DNA from: Thalassotalea psychrophila
Lineage (GTDB): Bacteria > Pseudomonadota > Gammaproteobacteria > Enterobacterales > Alteromonadaceae
Direction: 5' to 3'
Length of the DNA stretch: 64,000 nucleotides
Assembly (NCBI RefSeq): GCF_031583595.1
Contig: NZ_CP134145.1
Location: 2,232,001 to 2,296,000 of the forward strand
Below the pieces are notes generated by a model, which saw only the letters and a program-made list of their open reading frames with translations, was not told where the DNA came from and did no database searches. Made by a program: the position numbers and the translations under genes. Each line of letters starts with the position of its first letter. Within the stretch, counting starts at the first letter, position 1. This document shows positions 1-9,670 of the stretch, in pieces.

Positions 1-826
1 GCAGGTTACCATTGTCGTCCAATAAGTTACCTCGATGAGCAACAGCAATTAATGTACCCGATGTATCGAACAAATCGACAAACAAGAAGGCGAATATTAC
101 GCTGATCATACCGATTTCAAAAGCACCAGCAATATCTAATTGGGCAAGGGTTGGCGCCAGTGATGGCGGCATAGACATGATGCCATTATAAGTAACATCG
201 CCAAACATAAGACCAAGAATGGTAATGACGATAATAGCGATCATTACAGCACCATTAACATTTAAGCTAACCAAGCCAACGATAAGAAATAAGCCCAGCA
301 CAGCCATCATTGGACCAAATGAAGTGATCTCACCTAAAGTAACTAGGGTAGCCGGGCTTGCAACAATAATACCTGAGTTTTTTAACGCAATTAACGCTAA
401 GAACATACCAATACCAGCTGCTATACCAAAGCGTAAAGCATGAGGTATTGAGTTGATTATCCACTCACGTACTTTAAATATACTTAATATGGTAAAAATC
501 ACCCCAGAGATAAATACGCCACCTAAGGCAACGTTCCAGGTATATCCAAGTTCCATAACAACGGTGAAGGTAAAGAATGCGTTTAAACCCATACCAGGGG
601 CTAATGCGATAGGGTAGTTGGCATAAAACCCCATAATGAAACAACCAATAGCCGCAGCTAAACACGTTGCAACAAATACTGCTCCTTGGTCCATACCCGT
701 CATTGCTAGCATGCTAGGGTTAACAAAGATAATATAACCCATGGTTAAGAATGTAGTGAAACCTGCCATGATTTCACGCTTTGTTGTTGTACCATGTTCT
801 ACTAGCTTAAATAGTTTTTCAAACAT
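1..826 (-). CDS. NCS2-family (AzgA-like) purine permease, C-terminus cut by window edge
   Basis: Inner-membrane permease that probably imports hypoxanthine, guanine or adenine by proton symport. The open frame reads from an ATG at 826 to the left edge (about 275 residues), so the C-terminal part is missing. The N-terminus (MFEKLFKLVEHGTTTKREIM) followed by AGFTTFLTMGYIIFVNP is typical of the AzgA branch, as are the segments YPIALAPGMGLNAFF and FLFVDLFDTSGTLIAVA. Several hydrophobic segments are evident. No purine riboswitch or PurR-type operator is apparent in the short upstream gap before ttcA. Family assignment is firm; the exact purine cannot be read from the sequence. Confidence 0.88.
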   Translation of the reverse strand, partial: MFEKLFKLVEHGTTTKREIMAGFTTFLTMGYIIFVNPSMLAMTGMDQGAVFVATCLAAAIGCFIMGFYANYPIALAPGMGLNAFFTFTVVMELGYTWNVALGGVFISGVIFTILSIFKVREWIINSIPHALRFGIAAGIGMFLALIALKNSGIIVASPATLVTLGEITSFGPMMAVLGLFLIVGLVSLNVNGAVMIAIIVITILGLMFGDVTYNGIMSMPPSLAPTLAQLDIAGAFEIGMISVIFAFLFVDLFDTSGTLIAVAHRGNLLDDNGNL

Positions 827-937
827 TTAAGTTTCTCTCTTATAACATTAGATTTTGATTAACTTATTGATATATTATGCAATTTATCCGGTAAATAGTA
901 GCTAAAATCGTTTAACCACGGGTTATTTAATCAATAA

Positions 938-1882
938 CTATTTAATTTCAACAATGTTAACAAGATCACCCTGTTCAAATTTAGGCTGAATAAAGTTAGT
1001 TGCAGGTGAGATCTCTTCTTTATCAAAAGCAATATCTCCGCCATTTACGACACCAGTATGCAAATCAACGTTTTTAAAGTCGAATAATTGATGATCAGCT
1101 AAATGCGAAGGCACAACATTTTGCATTGCAGTGAAAATAGACTCAGCTCGACCTGGAAATTTAATATCCCAATCGTTCAACATTGCTTTAACATTTTGTC
1201 TTTGTAAGTTTGGCTGACTGCCACATAAATTACATGGAATAATAGGGAATTGTTTTAGTGCTGAGAATTGTTTTATCTCTTTTTCTTTACAATATGCAAG
1301 GGGGCGAATGACCACATGCTCGCCATTATCGGATACTAACTTTGCTGGCATAGTTTTGGTTTTGCCATTAAAGAACATGTTCAATAATAGGGTCTCAATC
1401 ATGTCATCGCGGTGATGACCTAATGCTATTTTGGTTACATGTAGCCTTTTTGCTGTACTGTATAAAATCCCTCTACGTAAGCGTGAACAGAGGCTGCAGG
1501 TGGTTTTCCCTTCAGGGATTTTATCCATAACAATAGAGTAAGTGTCTTCTTCTATAATGTGGTATTCGACACCTAACTCTTCAAGGTAATTAGGTAAAAT
1601 ATGTTCAGGAAATCCAGGTTGTTTTTGATCTAAGTTAACTGCAACGATATCAAAATGAATTGGCGCAGAAGCTTTAAGCTTTAGCAAAATATCCAACATG
1701 GTATAACTATCGGCACCACCAGATAAACACACCATAACCTTGTCACCATCTTCAATCATGTTGTAATCACTGATAGCTTTACCGACGTGATGGCGAAAAC
1801 GTTTTTCAAGTTTTGCTTGCTGCTGCTTGGCAATTTTAACGTCAGTTTCGTTTAATAACTGATTGGGAGTCTGTAGTGACAT
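938..1882 (-). CDS. ttcA: tRNA 2-thiocytidine(32) synthetase TtcA
   Basis: Cytoplasmic Fe-S enzyme that thiolates cytidine 32 in some tRNAs using ATP. At 314 aa it has normal family length and matches my memory of E. coli TtcA nearly end to end. The PP-loop is at residues 54-59 and reads SGGADS, where E. coli has SGGKDS. The cluster-binding pairs are C129/C132 ([15 protein letters not shown]) and C217/C220 ([12 protein letters not shown]). Neighbourhood with uspE and fnr is also seen in enterobacteria. It has its own leader of about 100 bases before uspE. The Lys-to-Ala change in the PP-loop is noted as a finding; it does not cast doubt on the family. Confidence 0.95.
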   Translation of the reverse strand: MSLQTPNQLLNETDVKIAKQQQAKLEKRFRHHVGKAISDYNMIEDGDKVMVCLSGGADSYTMLDILLKLKASAPIHFDIVAVNLDQKQPGFPEHILPNYLEELGVEYHIIEEDTYSIVMDKIPEGKTTCSLCSRLRRGILYSTAKRLHVTKIALGHHRDDMIETLLLNMFFNGKTKTMPAKLVSDNGEHVVIRPLAYCKEKEIKQFSALKQFPIIPCNLCGSQPNLQRQNVKAMLNDWDIKFPGRAESIFTAMQNVVPSHLADHQLFDFKNVDLHTGVVNGGDIAFDKEEISPATNFIQPKFEQGDLVNIVEIK

Positions 1883-1987
1883 GTTGCGTACCGTTTAGTT
1901 AACTTTAGGCGCGCATTATACCTAAGCTCCATTATCCTTAAAAGCTTTAATAAAAGCGTATATAAGGATTATTAAAGCTAAATAGTA

Positions 1988-2908
1988 TTATTTAAGGAAA
2001 GGCGATTGGTAGCCGTCAGGCTTTAATGCCAATAAATCACAGTTGAGCCTGTCTATTACATGTTCTGCTGTATTACCAATAAGTACAGCAGACAGACCTG
2101 TACGGCCAATTGTGCCTAAAATCACTAATTCAGCATCTATTTGTTTAGCGACCTTTTCAATAACATCTTCTGGTAGACCTTCTTCAACGTGTAAATACTG
2201 CTCGGCCATGTCAAATTTGTCACCATGTGCTTTCATTACATCCACATGGTGCTGTTTCATTGCATCATTATATTCATTGGCATCAAACTCTGGAATTTCT
2301 ATAGCAATGTTTATTGGTGTACCTGGATATGAATTAACAAAATGCACATCCGCATTTATCAGTTCAGCTAGATTGATTGCTTCTTCAGAAATTTTGTTAT
2401 TCAACGATTGATGCTCTTCTTCTTCGCTGCCAGCATTCACAGCAGCTAAGATGTGGCCGTTATCAGGCCATGTATGTTCTTTTACTAACAGCAATGGTAC
2501 CCAACACTTACGAATAAGATGCCAGTCGGTAGGAGTAAATATTACTGATTGTAAGGTAGGGTGTGCGTGTGTGCTTTTAATGACAACATCAAAATTATTA
2601 TCTCTTACTTCAGCTAAAATAGCTTCAAAAGGTCGATTATGCCAAATAACCTTCGTTTGAATATCACAATCAAAATCTTCAATTAAATCAGTTAACCAAT
2701 TTTCTCTACCTTTAACCACAGTTTCACGCATAGCTTCACGTTCTTCACCAGATAGCATTGTAGTCATTTCATAGGAAAAATCATAAATAGATAAAAAGGC
2801 GGTGACTTTAGCTCCGGAATGTTTAGCTAAGGTACATGCCCTTGCTAATGCTTTTTGTTCTTCCGTTGTAGGGTCAATAACGACTAATATATTCTGATAA
2901 CTTTCCAT
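1988..2908 (-). CDS. uspE: Universal stress protein E
   Basis: Tandem-domain universal stress protein (306 aa; E. coli UspE is about 316). Two Usp folds are visible: residues 1 to about 145 beginning ESYQNILVVIDPTTEEQKAL, and about 155 to 306. The second ends with the nucleotide-loop-like signature GTIGRTGLSAVLIGNTAEHV. In E. coli UspE is linked to stress survival, motility and adhesion. It lies just downstream of fnr, as in E. coli. Two FNR-type boxes precede it (3010-3023 and 3033-3046), suggesting anaerobic control. Cytoplasmic; no signal or membrane segment. Confidence 0.93.
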   Translation of the reverse strand: MESYQNILVVIDPTTEEQKALARACTLAKHSGAKVTAFLSIYDFSYEMTTMLSGEEREAMRETVVKGRENWLTDLIEDFDCDIQTKVIWHNRPFEAILAEVRDNNFDVVIKSTHAHPTLQSVIFTPTDWHLIRKCWVPLLLVKEHTWPDNGHILAAVNAGSEEEEHQSLNNKISEEAINLAELINADVHFVNSYPGTPINIAIEIPEFDANEYNDAMKQHHVDVMKAHGDKFDMAEQYLHVEEGLPEDVIEKVAKQIDAELVILGTIGRTGLSAVLIGNTAEHVIDRLNCDLLALKPDGYQSPFLK

Positions 2909-3009
2909 ACGTTCACCAATATAAAAATAATTAAGCTGATATAAGCTTAATATGATCTGGCGATTGTTACAAATATGTTATTAAAATTTATTGGAAGTTT
3001 ATTAATACG

Positions 3010-3023
3010 TTGATTTAAATCAA
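3010..3023 (-). promoter_or_regulatory. Perfect FNR box upstream of uspE
   Basis: The sequence TTGATTTAAATCAA is a perfect match to the FNR consensus TTGAT-N4-ATCAA. Its centre lies about 108 bases upstream of the uspE ATG and between the fnr stop and uspE, so it can only be serving uspE. AT-rich -10-like sequences occur about 30 bases downstream on the minus strand. Confidence 0.75.
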
Positions 3024-3032
3024 AAAATCTAT

Positions 3033-3046
3033 TTGGTATAAATCAA
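3033..3046 (-). promoter_or_regulatory. Second FNR-like box upstream of uspE
   Basis: TTGGTATAAATCAA matches nine of ten consensus positions of TTGAT-N4-ATCAA. Its centre is 23 bp from the centre of the perfect box at 3010-3023, so the two sites would lie on nearly the same helix face. Confidence 0.55.
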
Positions 3047-3071
3047 CGCATAAATAGGTAGGTAGATGGGA

Positions 3072-3794
3072 TTACTTGGTATAACCGGCCAGCTCAAATA
3101 AGCCGTCTTTATCTAGAATTGTAATGAATTTATTCTCGACCTTGATCAAGCCTTCTTTTTGAAAGCGTGTCATTAAACGAGAAATTGTTTCAATGGTTAA
3201 ACCAATATAGTTACCAATTTCACTACGAGTCATTGGTAAGTTAAATTCAACTGAAGATAAATGACGATTACCTAACCTACGGCCATAGTTAGCAAGAAAC
3301 GTTGCTAACTTCTCTTCAGCATTTTTTCGATTTAATAACAGCAACATTTCACTATTACATTGTATTTCATTACTCATTAAGCTCATCATCTGAGCTTTAA
3401 GTTTAGGGATTTTGCTTGATAGAGTATCAAGTACTTCAAAAGGTATTTCACATACCATTGATGTTTCTAATGCTTTAGCAAAGCTAGGATGGCTCTTCAG
3501 TGAAAGGGCGTCAAATCCCATTAAATCACCGGCTAAATGAAAACCAGTAATTTGCTCTTCACCTTGCTCAGAAATAATAAATGTTTTAAACGTACCTGAT
3601 CTAATTGCATAAAGGGTTTGCAATTGTTCGCCCGCTTTAAAGATTTGGGTGTTTTTTTGAATTGGTTTTTTGCGTTGAATAATATCATCAAGTAAGTTCA
3701 ACTCTGTTTCATTTAAACTAAATGGTAAACAAAGTTCACTGATACTACAGTTCTGACATTTAATGTTATTTGCAATAGGTATTATTTGCGGCAT
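3072..3794 (-). CDS. fnr: Oxygen-sensing transcription regulator FNR (EtrA/Anr type)
   Basis: Global anaerobic regulator of the CRP/FNR family, 240 aa. All four cluster ligands are present: C13, C16 and C22 at the N-terminus ([10 protein letters not shown]) and C115 (SMVCEI). The cNMP-like beta-roll region carries [12 protein letters not shown] and [17 protein letters not shown], and the C-terminal helix-turn-helix reads [19 protein letters not shown]; the E/SR positions give TTGAT specificity. It is the last gene of a minus-strand run after ccoI, ccoS and a SafE-like gene, with a 42-base gap. The linkage of fnr to cbb3 assembly genes matches Shewanella and other Alteromonadales. FNR-type boxes at 3010, 3033 and 11298 are probable targets. 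Confidence 0.96.
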   Translation of the reverse strand: MPQIIPIANNIKCQNCSISELCLPFSLNETELNLLDDIIQRKKPIQKNTQIFKAGEQLQTLYAIRSGTFKTFIISEQGEEQITGFHLAGDLMGFDALSLKSHPSFAKALETSMVCEIPFEVLDTLSSKIPKLKAQMMSLMSNEIQCNSEMLLLLNRKNAEEKLATFLANYGRRLGNRHLSSVEFNLPMTRSEIGNYIGLTIETISRLMTRFQKEGLIKVENKFITILDKDGLFELAGYTK

Positions 3795-3836
3795 ATTTCT
3801 TTACAATCTACTTCCAATGTTAATAGCGGAAGGGTA

Positions 3837-4505
3837 CTAGAATATTTGTTCTAGAGCAATAAATAACGAGTATGAACCGTAAAAAATAAGTAAAATAGCT
3901 GTTAATTTACGAATTTGATCAGAGCGTAACATTTGGGTTACAAATTTGAAGCCAGATGCCAAAGTAAGCAAAGCAGGTAATGTACCTAAGCCAAAAGCTA
4001 ACATGATTAATGCACCGTTGTACCAAGAAGCGCTAGCGATAGACCAAGTTAGCGTTGAGTAAACTAATCCACACGGTAACCATCCCCATACCATCCCCAA
4101 AAATAATGACTGTTTTACATTAGTTACCGGTATAAACTTTTTGCTTAGTGGCTGTAAATATTTCCATAGAACTTTACCTATATTTTCAACCTTTGCTAAT
4201 GCAAATGACCATTTAGCAATATAAAGCCCTAAAAATATCACAAATAATGCGGCTATAACCTTTAACCATAATATAGGAAAACCAAGTGATTTAGCCGCTA
4301 ACGAACCCGTAAAACCAGCAATAGCACCAGCAACTGCATAAGAGAATATACGGCCAAAGTTGTACGCTAAAATAAGGGGGATATTGGCTTTAGATTTGTC
4401 TGCGATTGATGCAGTAAGCATTGTCGTAATGCCTCCACACATGGCAACGCAATGGCCTGCGCCGGCAATGCCAATGAAAAATGCGGATAAAAAATCTAAT
4501 TCCAT
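3837..4505 (-). CDS. SafE/DsbD_2-like membrane protein of the cbb3 assembly cluster
   Basis: Polytopic inner-membrane protein of 222 aa with about six hydrophobic segments. Annotation pipelines call this family sulfite exporter TauE/SafE or DsbD_2. A conserved motif near the N-terminus, GHCVAMCGG (H18, C19, C23), and a Pro-Cys-Gly in a later helix (WGWLPCGLVY) are characteristic. Its place between ccoS (6-base gap) and fnr is conserved in Alteromonadales, suggesting a role in copper or thiol handling for oxidase assembly rather than sulfite export. That role is an inference; the substrate is unknown. Confidence 0.8.
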   Translation of the reverse strand: MELDFLSAFFIGIAGAGHCVAMCGGITTMLTASIADKSKANIPLILAYNFGRIFSYAVAGAIAGFTGSLAAKSLGFPILWLKVIAALFVIFLGLYIAKWSFALAKVENIGKVLWKYLQPLSKKFIPVTNVKQSLFLGMVWGWLPCGLVYSTLTWSIASASWYNGALIMLAFGLGTLPALLTLASGFKFVTQMLRSDQIRKLTAILLIFYGSYSLFIALEQIF

Positions 4506-4511
4506 AGAATG

Positions 4512-4715
4512 TTAATGATCAACTTTGTTTGATTTATCATCATTAGGTGATGAGGGTTTACTTTGTTCGATATTTGCATCATCGTCAAACAAAATACTCA
4601 TCCCTTGCTTTTCTAAATCGTCAAATTGTTCTGTTTTAACTGCCCAAAAAAATAGATAAATTGCAATAGCCGTAAAAATGATAGCAATAGGAATAAGGAT
4701 ATAAATAACGCTCAT
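4512..4715 (-). CDS. ccoS: cbb3 oxidase maturation protein CcoS
   Basis: Small single-pass membrane protein (67 aa) needed for cofactor insertion into cbb3 oxidase in Rhodobacter. The pattern is typical: an N-terminal hydrophobic helix (residues about 4-25), then WAVKTEQFDDLEKQG and an acidic DDD patch, followed by a variable polar tail. It starts 7 bases after the ccoI stop and is followed by the SafE-like gene, so it is in the ccoIS operon. Confidence 0.93.
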   Translation of the reverse strand: MSVIYILIPIAIIFTAIAIYLFFWAVKTEQFDDLEKQGMSILFDDDANIEQSKPSSPNDDKSNKVDH

Positions 4716-4722
4716 GGTATAT

Positions 4723-7125
4723 CTACTTTAATAATCTTAATGAATTGGTCACAACAATAATTGAACTTGCTGACATGCCTAATACTGCCATATATGGGGT
4801 AATAAAACCACAAACAGCAAGTGGTAAAATAATGGCGTTGTAAGCCAATGCCCAGGCAAAATTTTGTTTTACGATATTAGAGGTTTTCTTCGCTATTTGT
4901 TTAAGCCTTAATAGACTTGATAAATGATTGTTTAACAATATGACGTCAGCACCACTTTTAGCTATTTCAGTGCCGCTACCCATTGCAATTGACACATGTG
5001 CTTGCGCAAACACCGGCGAATCGTTTACTCCATCGCCAACCATAGCAACGGTTTTTCCTGATTTTTGCCTATCAGCTAGTATCTGTAGTTTGTCATTTGC
5101 GCTGCAAGTATCAAAGGTATGATCAAGGCTTACTTGTTGGTTAAAGTTTTTAACTCCGGCTTTGTTATCGCCACTGATCAGCAAGGTCTCAATTTTTGCT
5201 AAGCGCATGCTGTTGATTACAGATTTAGTATTATCACGTAAAGTATCTTCCATATAAAACGAAGCCACAAGAATATTGTCTACAGTTAGTAAGCATTGCG
5301 CTTTATGATGATGCTCGGCTATTTGGGTGAATTCTTTAACCCAGCTCACTTTACCTATGCATATTTGATGGCCATCTTTGTTGCCTTTAACACCACAGCC
5401 AGGTACAACTTCCACATCTTCTACATTGAGATCAAAGTTTCTATATTGGCTGAACGCTTTAGCTAAAGGGTGTTCAGAATGAGCTTCTAAAGCTGCAGCA
5501 ATAGCTAGTACACTTTCTTTGTCATATTGCTTATTAAGTAAAACCACATCTGTAATAGCAAATTTGCCATTAGTTAACGTACCTGTTTTATCAAAAGCGA
5601 AGCAGTCTACTTTTGGCATAGTTTCTAACACGTGGGCATTTTTGATCATTATGCCGTCTTTGTTTAATCTAATTGTGCCACAGGTTAATGCCGTAGGAGT
5701 AGCAAGTGAAAGGGCACAAGGGCATGTTGCTACCAATACCGAAAGTGTTATCCAAAATGCTTCATCAGGTGAATGTATTGACCAATAAATTGCAGTAGCA
5801 ATAGCGGTTAGTAATATTAGCGCGACAAAGTATTGTGCAATTCGGTCAGATAATTGTGCTATGGCCGGTTTATGAGCTTGTGCTGATTCACTTAAGCGAA
5901 TTAAATTAGTCAAAAAACTGTCTGAATTTGTTTTAACTATTTCTATGGTTAAATTGCCATCGCCATTAACTGTTCCTGCAAATACAGTAGCACCTTTGAT
6001 TTTTTGTACCGGCGCATGCTCACCAGTAAGCATAGCTTCGTTTACACTCGACTGGCCAGATGCTATTACTCCATCTCCTGGAATAGTTTCACCTGGCTTA
6101 ACAATAACAAAATCGTTCAACTCTAATTGTTTAGCGCTAATCACTTGCTCTTGCTTTTTATCATTAACAGTGACAAGTTTTGTTGCGGTTAAAGGCATAA
6201 GTTTAAGTAAATTAGCCGATACTTCTGCAGCTTTAGCTCGCGCCCTAAACTCTAGATATTTACCAATCAGTAGTAAAAAGGTAAACATTGCTAATGATTC
6301 AAAATACACTTCGCCTGATTGGGTAAATGTTGCCCAGGTGCTAGCACAAAATGCTAATACGATTGCAATAGATACAGGAACATCCATTGATAACCTACGT
6401 GCTTTCAATGCCGAAATTGCACCGGTATAAAATGGAAAGGCACCAAATACAACGATGGGTAAGGTAAGAACAAAACTTGTACCACGTAAATAAGCCAAAT
6501 TATGCTCTTCAAGATCACTAAACGCTCCAAAATACAAACCAAAGGCAATCATCATCACCTGCATGGTTAAAATACCGGAAACACCTAGGCGACGAACAAA
6601 GGCTTTAGCTTGTTGTTTATTTCGTTGCTCGGCTAAGTTAGCCTTAAATGGTAGAGCTTGATAACCAATTTGGTTTATCGCCGTTAATATATTACTGAGT
6701 TTAATCGCATCGTTTTGCCAAACAACCGTCGCACGTTGGGTTGTTGCGTTTACTTGAATTTTAGTAATACCTGGTTTTTGTGATAATTGTTTTTCTATGA
6801 GCCAAGCACAAGCCGCACAAGACATACCATCGATAGACAATATGGTTTCTTTGCAATTATCGACGTCAAAGGTAAATTCGCTTTGTAGGTTTTCGTCATC
6901 AATAAACTGATTGTTTAATAATGCATCAGGAACTTGTGCGTCAATTTTATTGCCTTTTTCACTACGAAAACGGTAATAGTCTTCTAGGTTATTAGCCACT
7001 ATTGCTGAAGCAACCGCTTGGCAGCCGATACAACACATGTCTTGTGTTTTGTTGTCGACGACGACAGATAGTGAAAGACCCGGAGGGACTATTTCGCCAC
7101 AGTGAAAGCAGTCTTTACTATTCAT
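4723..7125 (-). CDS. ccoI: Copper-transporting P1B-type ATPase for cbb3 assembly (CcoI/FixI)
   Basis: Copper-exporting ATPase that supplies copper to CcoN. 800 aa. An N-terminal cysteine-rich extension (C6/C9, then CCIGC at 31-35) typical of CcoI precedes a heavy-metal-associated domain with GMSCAAC (C103/C106). Transport and catalytic motifs appear in order: TGE in [12 protein letters not shown] in the sixth helix (near residue 470), the phosphorylated Asp in DKTGTLTNG (near 512), the HP motif in SEHPLAKAF, and GDGVNDSP (near 697). It lies 15 bases after ccoH and 7 before ccoS. The CcoI-type N-terminus and the neighbours separate it from general CopA exporters. Confidence 0.95.
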   Translation of the reverse strand: MNSKDCFHCGEIVPPGLSLSVVVDNKTQDMCCIGCQAVASAIVANNLEDYYRFRSEKGNKIDAQVPDALLNNQFIDDENLQSEFTFDVDNCKETILSIDGMSCAACAWLIEKQLSQKPGITKIQVNATTQRATVVWQNDAIKLSNILTAINQIGYQALPFKANLAEQRNKQQAKAFVRRLGVSGILTMQVMMIAFGLYFGAFSDLEEHNLAYLRGTSFVLTLPIVVFGAFPFYTGAISALKARRLSMDVPVSIAIVLAFCASTWATFTQSGEVYFESLAMFTFLLLIGKYLEFRARAKAAEVSANLLKLMPLTATKLVTVNDKKQEQVISAKQLELNDFVIVKPGETIPGDGVIASGQSSVNEAMLTGEHAPVQKIKGATVFAGTVNGDGNLTIEIVKTNSDSFLTNLIRLSESAQAHKPAIAQLSDRIAQYFVALILLTAIATAIYWSIHSPDEAFWITLSVLVATCPCALSLATPTALTCGTIRLNKDGIMIKNAHVLETMPKVDCFAFDKTGTLTNGKFAITDVVLLNKQYDKESVLAIAAALEAHSEHPLAKAFSQYRNFDLNVEDVEVVPGCGVKGNKDGHQICIGKVSWVKEFTQIAEHHHKAQCLLTVDNILVASFYMEDTLRDNTKSVINSMRLAKIETLLISGDNKAGVKNFNQQVSLDHTFDTCSANDKLQILADRQKSGKTVAMVGDGVNDSPVFAQAHVSIAMGSGTEIAKSGADVILLNNHLSSLLRLKQIAKKTSNIVKQNFAWALAYNAIILPLAVCGFITPYMAVLGMSASSIIVVTNSLRLLK

Positions 7126-7140
7126 TTAAATGTTTGTTCA

Positions 7141-7653
7141 TTAATACTGTAATTCAAAAGTCGTAAACTGTTGTTGTGGAAGGGCAACGGTCGTTTGCAT
7201 TTTCCATTTGTTATCAAATGGAGTTACTAGTACTCGCCATTTTCCCTGCACATTTTGATCAAAACTTTGACGCATCCAACCTTTGCCATCAGGGGTTAAT
7301 TTAACTGTAAAGTCTCGTTCAGCCATAGTCACGTGGTAAAAACTTACATTAAGCACAGGAAATGTTTTTTCAATGCCCGTTGGTTTTAATACCACTTCAT
7401 TGTTTGTTACCTGCATATCAAAGCGAATACCGAGTTTTTGTGCAAGTTTGTATTTACGAATATCTTGGTTAATGGTTTTGCCTTTTTTATAGTAATCATC
7501 GACGACTACGGTATCTGCATTTTTATTAGCAATAAAAAATACTGTCGTCCCGACGAACACTGAAATTAAAGGAAGACCAAAGACTAAATAAGTCCACGGC
7601 TCTTTGTACCAAGGTGTATGCATGAAAAAGATCTCTGTTAAGTGATAAACCAT
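7141..7653 (-). CDS. ccoH: cbb3 oxidase assembly protein CcoH (FixH)
   Basis: Single-pass membrane protein with a periplasmic FixH domain, required for cbb3 assembly. The anchor is at about residues 21-42 of the long form, followed by VVDDYYKKGKTINQD, a FixH hallmark. The longest frame starts at 7653, but the family usually begins near MHTPWYKEPW. The internal ATG at 7623 has a weak GAGA-type ribosome site 8-9 bases upstream, while the outer ATG has none, so 7623 may be the real start. It begins a new unit after the ccoP terminator. ccoG, which usually lies between ccoP and ccoH, is absent here. Confidence 0.9.
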   Translation of the reverse strand: MVYHLTEIFFMHTPWYKEPWTYLVFGLPLISVFVGTTVFFIANKNADTVVVDDYYKKGKTINQDIRKYKLAQKLGIRFDMQVTNNEVVLKPTGIEKTFPVLNVSFYHVTMAERDFTVKLTPDGKGWMRQSFDQNVQGKWRVLVTPFDNKWKMQTTVALPQQQFTTFELQY

Positions 7654-7776
7654 TTTATCGTTTCATTAAGAAACAAGAAAGAGGGTGTTACATTAATTAA
7701 ATTGTTATTTGTTTACGCTATGTTTATCAGCTTAAACAAATAATAACTTTTGCATGGCGATGGGTTTACATAAAAC

Positions 7777-7809
7777 AAAACCCTGTCTAGCCGAGCTATA
7801 CAGGGTTTT
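7777..7809 (-). terminator. Rho-independent terminator of ccoNOQP
   Basis: Arms AAAACCCTGT (7777-7786) and ACAGGGTTTT (7800-7809) form a 10-bp stem. On the minus strand it is followed by a T-rich run (TTTTGTTTTA). It lies 18 bases past the ccoP stop and separates the oxidase operon from ccoH. Confidence 0.85.
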
Positions 7810-7826
7810 AATTAATTACTAGTTAG

Positions 7827-8807
7827 TTATTCTTGATTAGATAAACTATATACATAAGCACTAATTACACGCACTTTATCTTCGCCTAAAATACCTTTCC
7901 AAGCTGGCATCACACCCGCACGGCCATTAGCGATTGATTGCTGAACTGCACGCTCAGAACCGCCGTATAACCAGATATTATCAGTAAGATTTGGTGCACC
8001 TAATGGGATACCCATTGCAGTACTACCAGTACCAGCTGCGCCGTGACAAGCAGCACACATTGCAAACTTAGCTTCACCTTTAGCGGCTAAGGCTGAATCT
8101 ACTTTAGCTGCGCGCTCAGGGTTCAAAGAAAGTACGTAAGCCGCAACTTCTTTAACTCCTTCTTCACCACCAACCATAGTGTCCCAGGCGATCATGCCTT
8201 GCCCTTTACGGCCATGCAAAATTGATTGCTCAATCGTTGCACCATCACCACCATATAACCAGTCGTTATCAACTAGGTTAGGGAAGCCTGTTGTACCTTT
8301 AGCATCAGAACCATGACATTGTGAACAGTTTTGTAAAAATAAACGTTGGCCAATTTTTAGCGCTTTTTTATCTTTACTTAATGTTTCTACGTCTTGTTTG
8401 GCAAACTCTGCAAAGATTGGACCAAATTTAGCATTTGCCCTGTCAATTTCACGGTCATATTGAACCGCAAAACCAGCTTCTTTCATTGAAGCAACTTGTG
8501 CTTTTGAGTCAGCGATGCTCATTACGTCTTGATTAGAACTCTTCCAGCCAAATAATCCCTTGTAGCTACCTAAACCCGGGTATAAAGCTAAGTAGCCAAA
8601 GCCCCAAATAATTGTTACTAAAAAGAATGTGCTCCACCATTTAGGAAGAGGGTTGTTCAGTTCTTCGATACCGTCAAACTCATGGCCCATTGATTCCCCT
8701 TCAGGAACGCCGGCGAAGTTTGTTAAACACCAACGTAACAGCAACCAACAACCAACTAAGGTGCCTAGTGTTAAAACAGATATCCATACAGTCCAAAATG
8801 TAGACAT
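7827..8807 (-). CDS. ccoP: cbb3 cytochrome c oxidase subunit III, dihaem cytochrome CcoP
   Basis: Membrane-anchored dihaem cytochrome c that passes electrons into CcoO/CcoN. 326 aa. Two N-terminal membrane helices (about residues 5-25 and 58-77) frame a short loop, as in the longer gammaproteobacterial CcoP type. Haem sites are C161-C164-H165 (CSQCH) and C251-C254-H255 (CAACH), with axial-methionine regions QGMIAWDTM and GVMPAWKG. The ATG overlaps the ccoQ stop by one base (TAATG), which implies translational coupling. Confidence 0.96.
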   Translation of the reverse strand: MSTFWTVWISVLTLGTLVGCWLLLRWCLTNFAGVPEGESMGHEFDGIEELNNPLPKWWSTFFLVTIIWGFGYLALYPGLGSYKGLFGWKSSNQDVMSIADSKAQVASMKEAGFAVQYDREIDRANAKFGPIFAEFAKQDVETLSKDKKALKIGQRLFLQNCSQCHGSDAKGTTGFPNLVDNDWLYGGDGATIEQSILHGRKGQGMIAWDTMVGGEEGVKEVAAYVLSLNPERAAKVDSALAAKGEAKFAMCAACHGAAGTGSTAMGIPLGAPNLTDNIWLYGGSERAVQQSIANGRAGVMPAWKGILGEDKVRVISAYVYSLSNQE

Positions 8808-8986
8808 TAATTGTCTCCTTTGTTCGTATTCACTTTGTCGTTTTTATTTTCGTTTTCGTCAAAAATAGAATTAGCTGCTTCATCAAACGATGATTTACGA
8901 TTTTTGTTATAAGCCCACACTACTATAATGATAAATAGAGCGAAGATTAATACCGTAAAAATGCCTCTTAATAAGCCAATATCCAT
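8807..8986 (-). CDS. ccoQ: cbb3 oxidase small subunit CcoQ
   Basis: A 59-aa ORF starting MDIGLLRGIFTVLIFALF and ending in a charged Asn/Asp/Lys-rich tail. One membrane helix spans about residues 7-26, followed by YNKNRKSSFDEAAN, the usual CcoQ pattern. It fills the space between ccoO and ccoP: the ATG at 8986 is 2 bases after the ccoO stop and the TAA shares its last A with the ccoP ATG. GGAGAC in its own 3' end provides the ccoP ribosome site. CcoQ stabilises the complex in other bacteria. Confidence 0.93.
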   Translation of the reverse strand: MDIGLLRGIFTVLIFALFIIIVVWAYNKNRKSSFDEAANSIFDENENKNDKVNTNKGDN

Positions 8987-8988
8987 AA

Positions 8989-9660
8989 TTATTTCAACGC
9001 ATGACCAAGTGATTGTAAATATGCGATAAGAGCGTCCATTTCTTGAAGACCGTTCTTACCAGTAATACTTTTTGTAGTTGTAAACTCTGAACCAGCGTTC
9101 GCAATATCGTCAGCAGAGTAAAGTGGGATAGGGTTGCCATCCGCATCTTTATGGCTACGATTTTTTGTAAGCATGTTAAAAATTTCCATCTTCCTGGCTG
9201 ATAATTCATTTGACGCTGGTGTTTCAGCTAACCAAGAATACGATGGCATATTAGATTCAGGAACTACAGAACGCGGATCCATTAAATGCGCATAGTGCCA
9301 ATCATCTGAATAACGTTGACCAACACGGGCCAAATCTGGGCCAGTACGTTTAGAGCCCCATAAAAATGGATGCTCCCATACCGACTCACCAGCAACAGAA
9401 TAGTGACCGTAACGCTCTGTCTCAGCACGTAAAGGACGGATCATTTGTGAATGACAGTTGTTACAACCTTCACGAATGTAAATATCACGACCTTCCATTT
9501 CTAACGCCGTATAAGGACGCAAGCTTTCAACTGGCGTCGTTGTTTCTTTTTGGAAAAACAACGGGGTTATTTCAACTAAACCACCAATACTGATAGCAGC
9601 AATTGTTAAGGTAAAGAACCAACCAACGTGTTTTTCTACTTTTTCATGTTTATTTTGCAT
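8989..9660 (-). CDS. ccoO: cbb3 cytochrome c oxidase subunit II, monohaem cytochrome CcoO
   Basis: Membrane-anchored monohaem cytochrome c of the cbb3 oxidase, 223 aa. One N-terminal helix (about residues 12-33) precedes the [11 protein letters not shown] linker typical of CcoO. The haem site is C66-C69-H70 in [16 protein letters not shown], with the family-typical segment [20 protein letters not shown] and a candidate axial Met in SNMPSY. It begins 10 bases after ccoN with GGAGAA upstream, the second gene of ccoNOQP. Confidence 0.97.
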   Translation of the reverse strand: MQNKHEKVEKHVGWFFTLTIAAISIGGLVEITPLFFQKETTTPVESLRPYTALEMEGRDIYIREGCNNCHSQMIRPLRAETERYGHYSVAGESVWEHPFLWGSKRTGPDLARVGQRYSDDWHYAHLMDPRSVVPESNMPSYSWLAETPASNELSARKMEIFNMLTKNRSHKDADGNPIPLYSADDIANAGSEFTTTKSITGKNGLQEMDALIAYLQSLGHALK

Positions 9661-9670
9661 GGGGTTCTCC

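Noticed and set aside
219..443. Plus-strand frame of 74 codons
   Set aside because: It is antisense to the purine permease, has no ribosome site, and the permease frame reads through with clear family motifs.
827..937. Possible purine riboswitch before the permease
   Set aside because: I could not find the conserved loop pairing or the three-way junction pattern; the leader is too short and AT-rich.
5945..6430. Plus-strand frame of 161 codons inside ccoI
   Set aside because: Shadow of the ccoI frame; CcoI has all its motifs and the antisense protein shows no recognisable features.
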